From assembly GCA_025924495.1 (NCBI GenBank), contig JAICIG010000061.1:1-23755 (forward strand): a stretch of 23,755 nt of DNA. The letters are read 5' to 3'. This document shows, in pieces, positions 22,989 to 23,755 of this stretch; position 1 is the first letter of the stretch; each line of letters opens with the position of its first letter. The DNA is from Pirellulales bacterium. Lineage in GTDB: Bacteria; Planctomycetota; Planctomycetia; Pirellulales; JAICIG01. The position numbers were made by a program, and so were the translations under genes. The notes under the pieces are model-generated. The model saw nothing but the letters and a program-made list of their open reading frames with translations, was not told the origin of the DNA and did not search any database.

Positions 22989-23012
22989 GCGCCGCAGTCA
23001 AGTCTGCGGCGC
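22989..23012 (-). terminator. Candidate terminator hairpin after the Gfo/Idh/MocA gene
   Basis: GCGCCGCAG and CTGCGGCGC form a nine-base-pair perfect stem around a six-base loop, starting 18 bases after the stop codon at 23031. On the minus strand the next T-run (in 22958-22967) is about 25 bases further on, not adjacent. It is therefore either an imperfect intrinsic terminator or a stabilising 3' structure. Confidence 0.4.
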
Positions 23013-23030
23013 GTCCCCTGTTCGTGTCAG

Positions 23031-23755
23031 CTAGCCGCCCGAAGGACTGGCTGCGTCGACCAGGCTCGGCTTCATCCAGGAAGCTCGGCGGTCGATTTCT
23101 TGTTCCGGCCCCGGCCGCCGCTTTTTCTCGAACGGCTCGAGCTTGATCGGCTGGCCAGTGTCGGAAGAACGATACAGGGCGCGGACGATCCGCACGTCGG
23201 CCAAGCCTTCGCGTCCGCACGGCTCCGGCTGCTCGTTCTGCTGAATGCAGCGAGAGAAATAGACGAGTTCGGCCGCCACGTGGTCGCGCTTCGAAAATGT
23301 ATGCGACGCGACTTTGCGGCCCCGCTCGTCGGTAATTAGCTGTTTGAGCTTCGCGTTGAAATCGTAAGCCGGATCGAGCCGCGCCGCGCCTTTCGATCCG
23401 AGCACTTGGAACCACGAGACATCCGCCGCTCCAAAGCTGCAGGTGAACGTTGCCAAGCGTTCTCCCGGGAATCGCAGCGTCGCCGTCGTCATTTCGTCGA
23501 TATCGGCGAAGCGCTGTTCGCCATTGTTGGCGCTGTAAGCGAAGACTTCGGTCGGCTCATCGCGGAACAAGTAGCGGGCGGCATTGATGCAATACACGCC
23601 CAAGTCGTAGAGCGTTCCGCCGCCGAGGTCGCGCTTCAAGCGAACGTTGCCCTCTGCCACTTGCTGGCCGAAGGCCGAGATGAAGAAGCGAGGATCGCCG
23701 ATCTGGCCCGACTGCACGGCTTCGATCGTTTTGGGATTCGCCTCTTCGAAATGCA
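23031..23755 (-). CDS. Gfo/Idh/MocA family oxidoreductase, C-terminal part (5' end outside window)
   Basis: The frame is open from the window edge to a TAG at 23031 and gives the last 240 residues. The visible part begins HFEEANPKTIEAVQSGQIGD, the segment linking the NAD(P)-binding and C-terminal domains in this family. RDLGGGTLYDLGVYCINAAR follows, with the conserved aspartate and histidine-region layout of Gfo/Idh/MocA C-terminal domains, here with Tyr/Cys in place of the more common DxGxH. These enzymes oxidise or reduce sugars and related polyols. The N-terminal Rossmann domain would lie beyond the window. The last 25 residues are a charged, Pro-rich tail. A nine-base-pair hairpin follows the stop. 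Confidence 0.88.
   Translation of the reverse strand, partial: HFEEANPKTIEAVQSGQIGDPRFFISAFGQQVAEGNVRLKRDLGGGTLYDLGVYCINAARYLFRDEPTEVFAYSANNGEQRFADIDEMTTATLRFPGERLATFTCSFGAADVSWFQVLGSKGAARLDPAYDFNAKLKQLITDERGRKVASHTFSKRDHVAAELVYFSRCIQQNEQPEPCGREGLADVRIVRALYRSSDTGQPIKLEPFEKKRRPGPEQEIDRRASWMKPSLVDAASPSGG

Larger units (their letters stand above)
22607..23030. other. Intergenic region of 424 bases
   Basis: This stretch lies between the stop of the Gfo/Idh/MocA gene and the start of the MFS gene, both on the minus strand. It holds a candidate terminator hairpin at 22989-23012 and a candidate promoter at 22648-22676. There are also short GC inverted repeats near 22704-22716 and 22727-22740. One 43-codon plus-strand frame (22783-22914) has no ribosome site and is not called. 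Confidence 0.55.

Noticed and set aside
1..23755. CRISPR arrays, insertion sequences, tRNA or rRNA genes
   Set aside because: No regularly spaced repeats, transposase-like frames with flanking inverted repeats, or cloverleaf or rRNA-like stretches were seen by eye on either strand.

Overview
The window is GC-rich and densely coded, with almost all genes on the minus strand. The gene content fits a Gram-negative-like, glycan-rich environmental bacterium, most likely a planctomycete (Pirellulales-like). Pointers are a DUF370/RemA-like protein with a C-terminal extension, a WGxxGxxG-tailed exported protein, a Gfo/Idh/MocA oxidoreductase, a eukaryote/poxvirus-type topoisomerase IB and a heptose cluster. 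This placement is inference from gene types; there is no rRNA, tRNA or other marker gene to confirm it.

Left part (1-5025): after the tail of an unidentified plus-strand gene come six minus-strand genes. In order of transcription these are a WGxxGxxG-tailed small exported protein, a DksA/TraR-type zinc-finger protein, a RemA-like protein, and a tight transketolase - methyltransferase - UdgX unit. The transketolase and methyltransferase overlap as ATGA. The last gene encodes a UdgX-type uracil-DNA glycosylase carrying the diagnostic loop as KRRLH.

Middle part (5026-10065): a 478-base non-coding stretch leads to a small disordered plus-strand protein. Next is a minus-strand unit of a DUF362 protein, a SAM methyltransferase and topoisomerase IB, the last two overlapping as TGATG. 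A divergent plus-strand short-chain dehydrogenase follows.

Right part (10078-20594): nine minus-strand genes with mostly 0-50-base overlaps or tiny gaps form one apparent operon for a heptose-containing, probably carbamoylated surface glycan or glycolipid. HldE and GmhB make the activated ADP-heptose. Two GT9 heptosyltransferases, two GT-B glycosyltransferases and one membrane-associated GT2 enzyme assemble it. A NodU/CmcH-type carbamoyltransferase and a radical SAM/SPASM enzyme at the 3' end are candidate decorating enzymes. GmhA (the isomerase that starts the pathway from sedoheptulose 7-phosphate) and HldD are not in the window. The transketolase at 1816-3747 makes sedoheptulose 7-phosphate, but it is a separate unit, so a link is only speculative.

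The far right holds a 452-base leader/intergenic region with a hairpin, an MFS transporter with a long non-membrane tail and a readable sigma70-like promoter, and the C-terminal part of a Gfo/Idh/MocA oxidoreductase running off the window edge. No mobile element, CRISPR array, tRNA or rRNA was seen.
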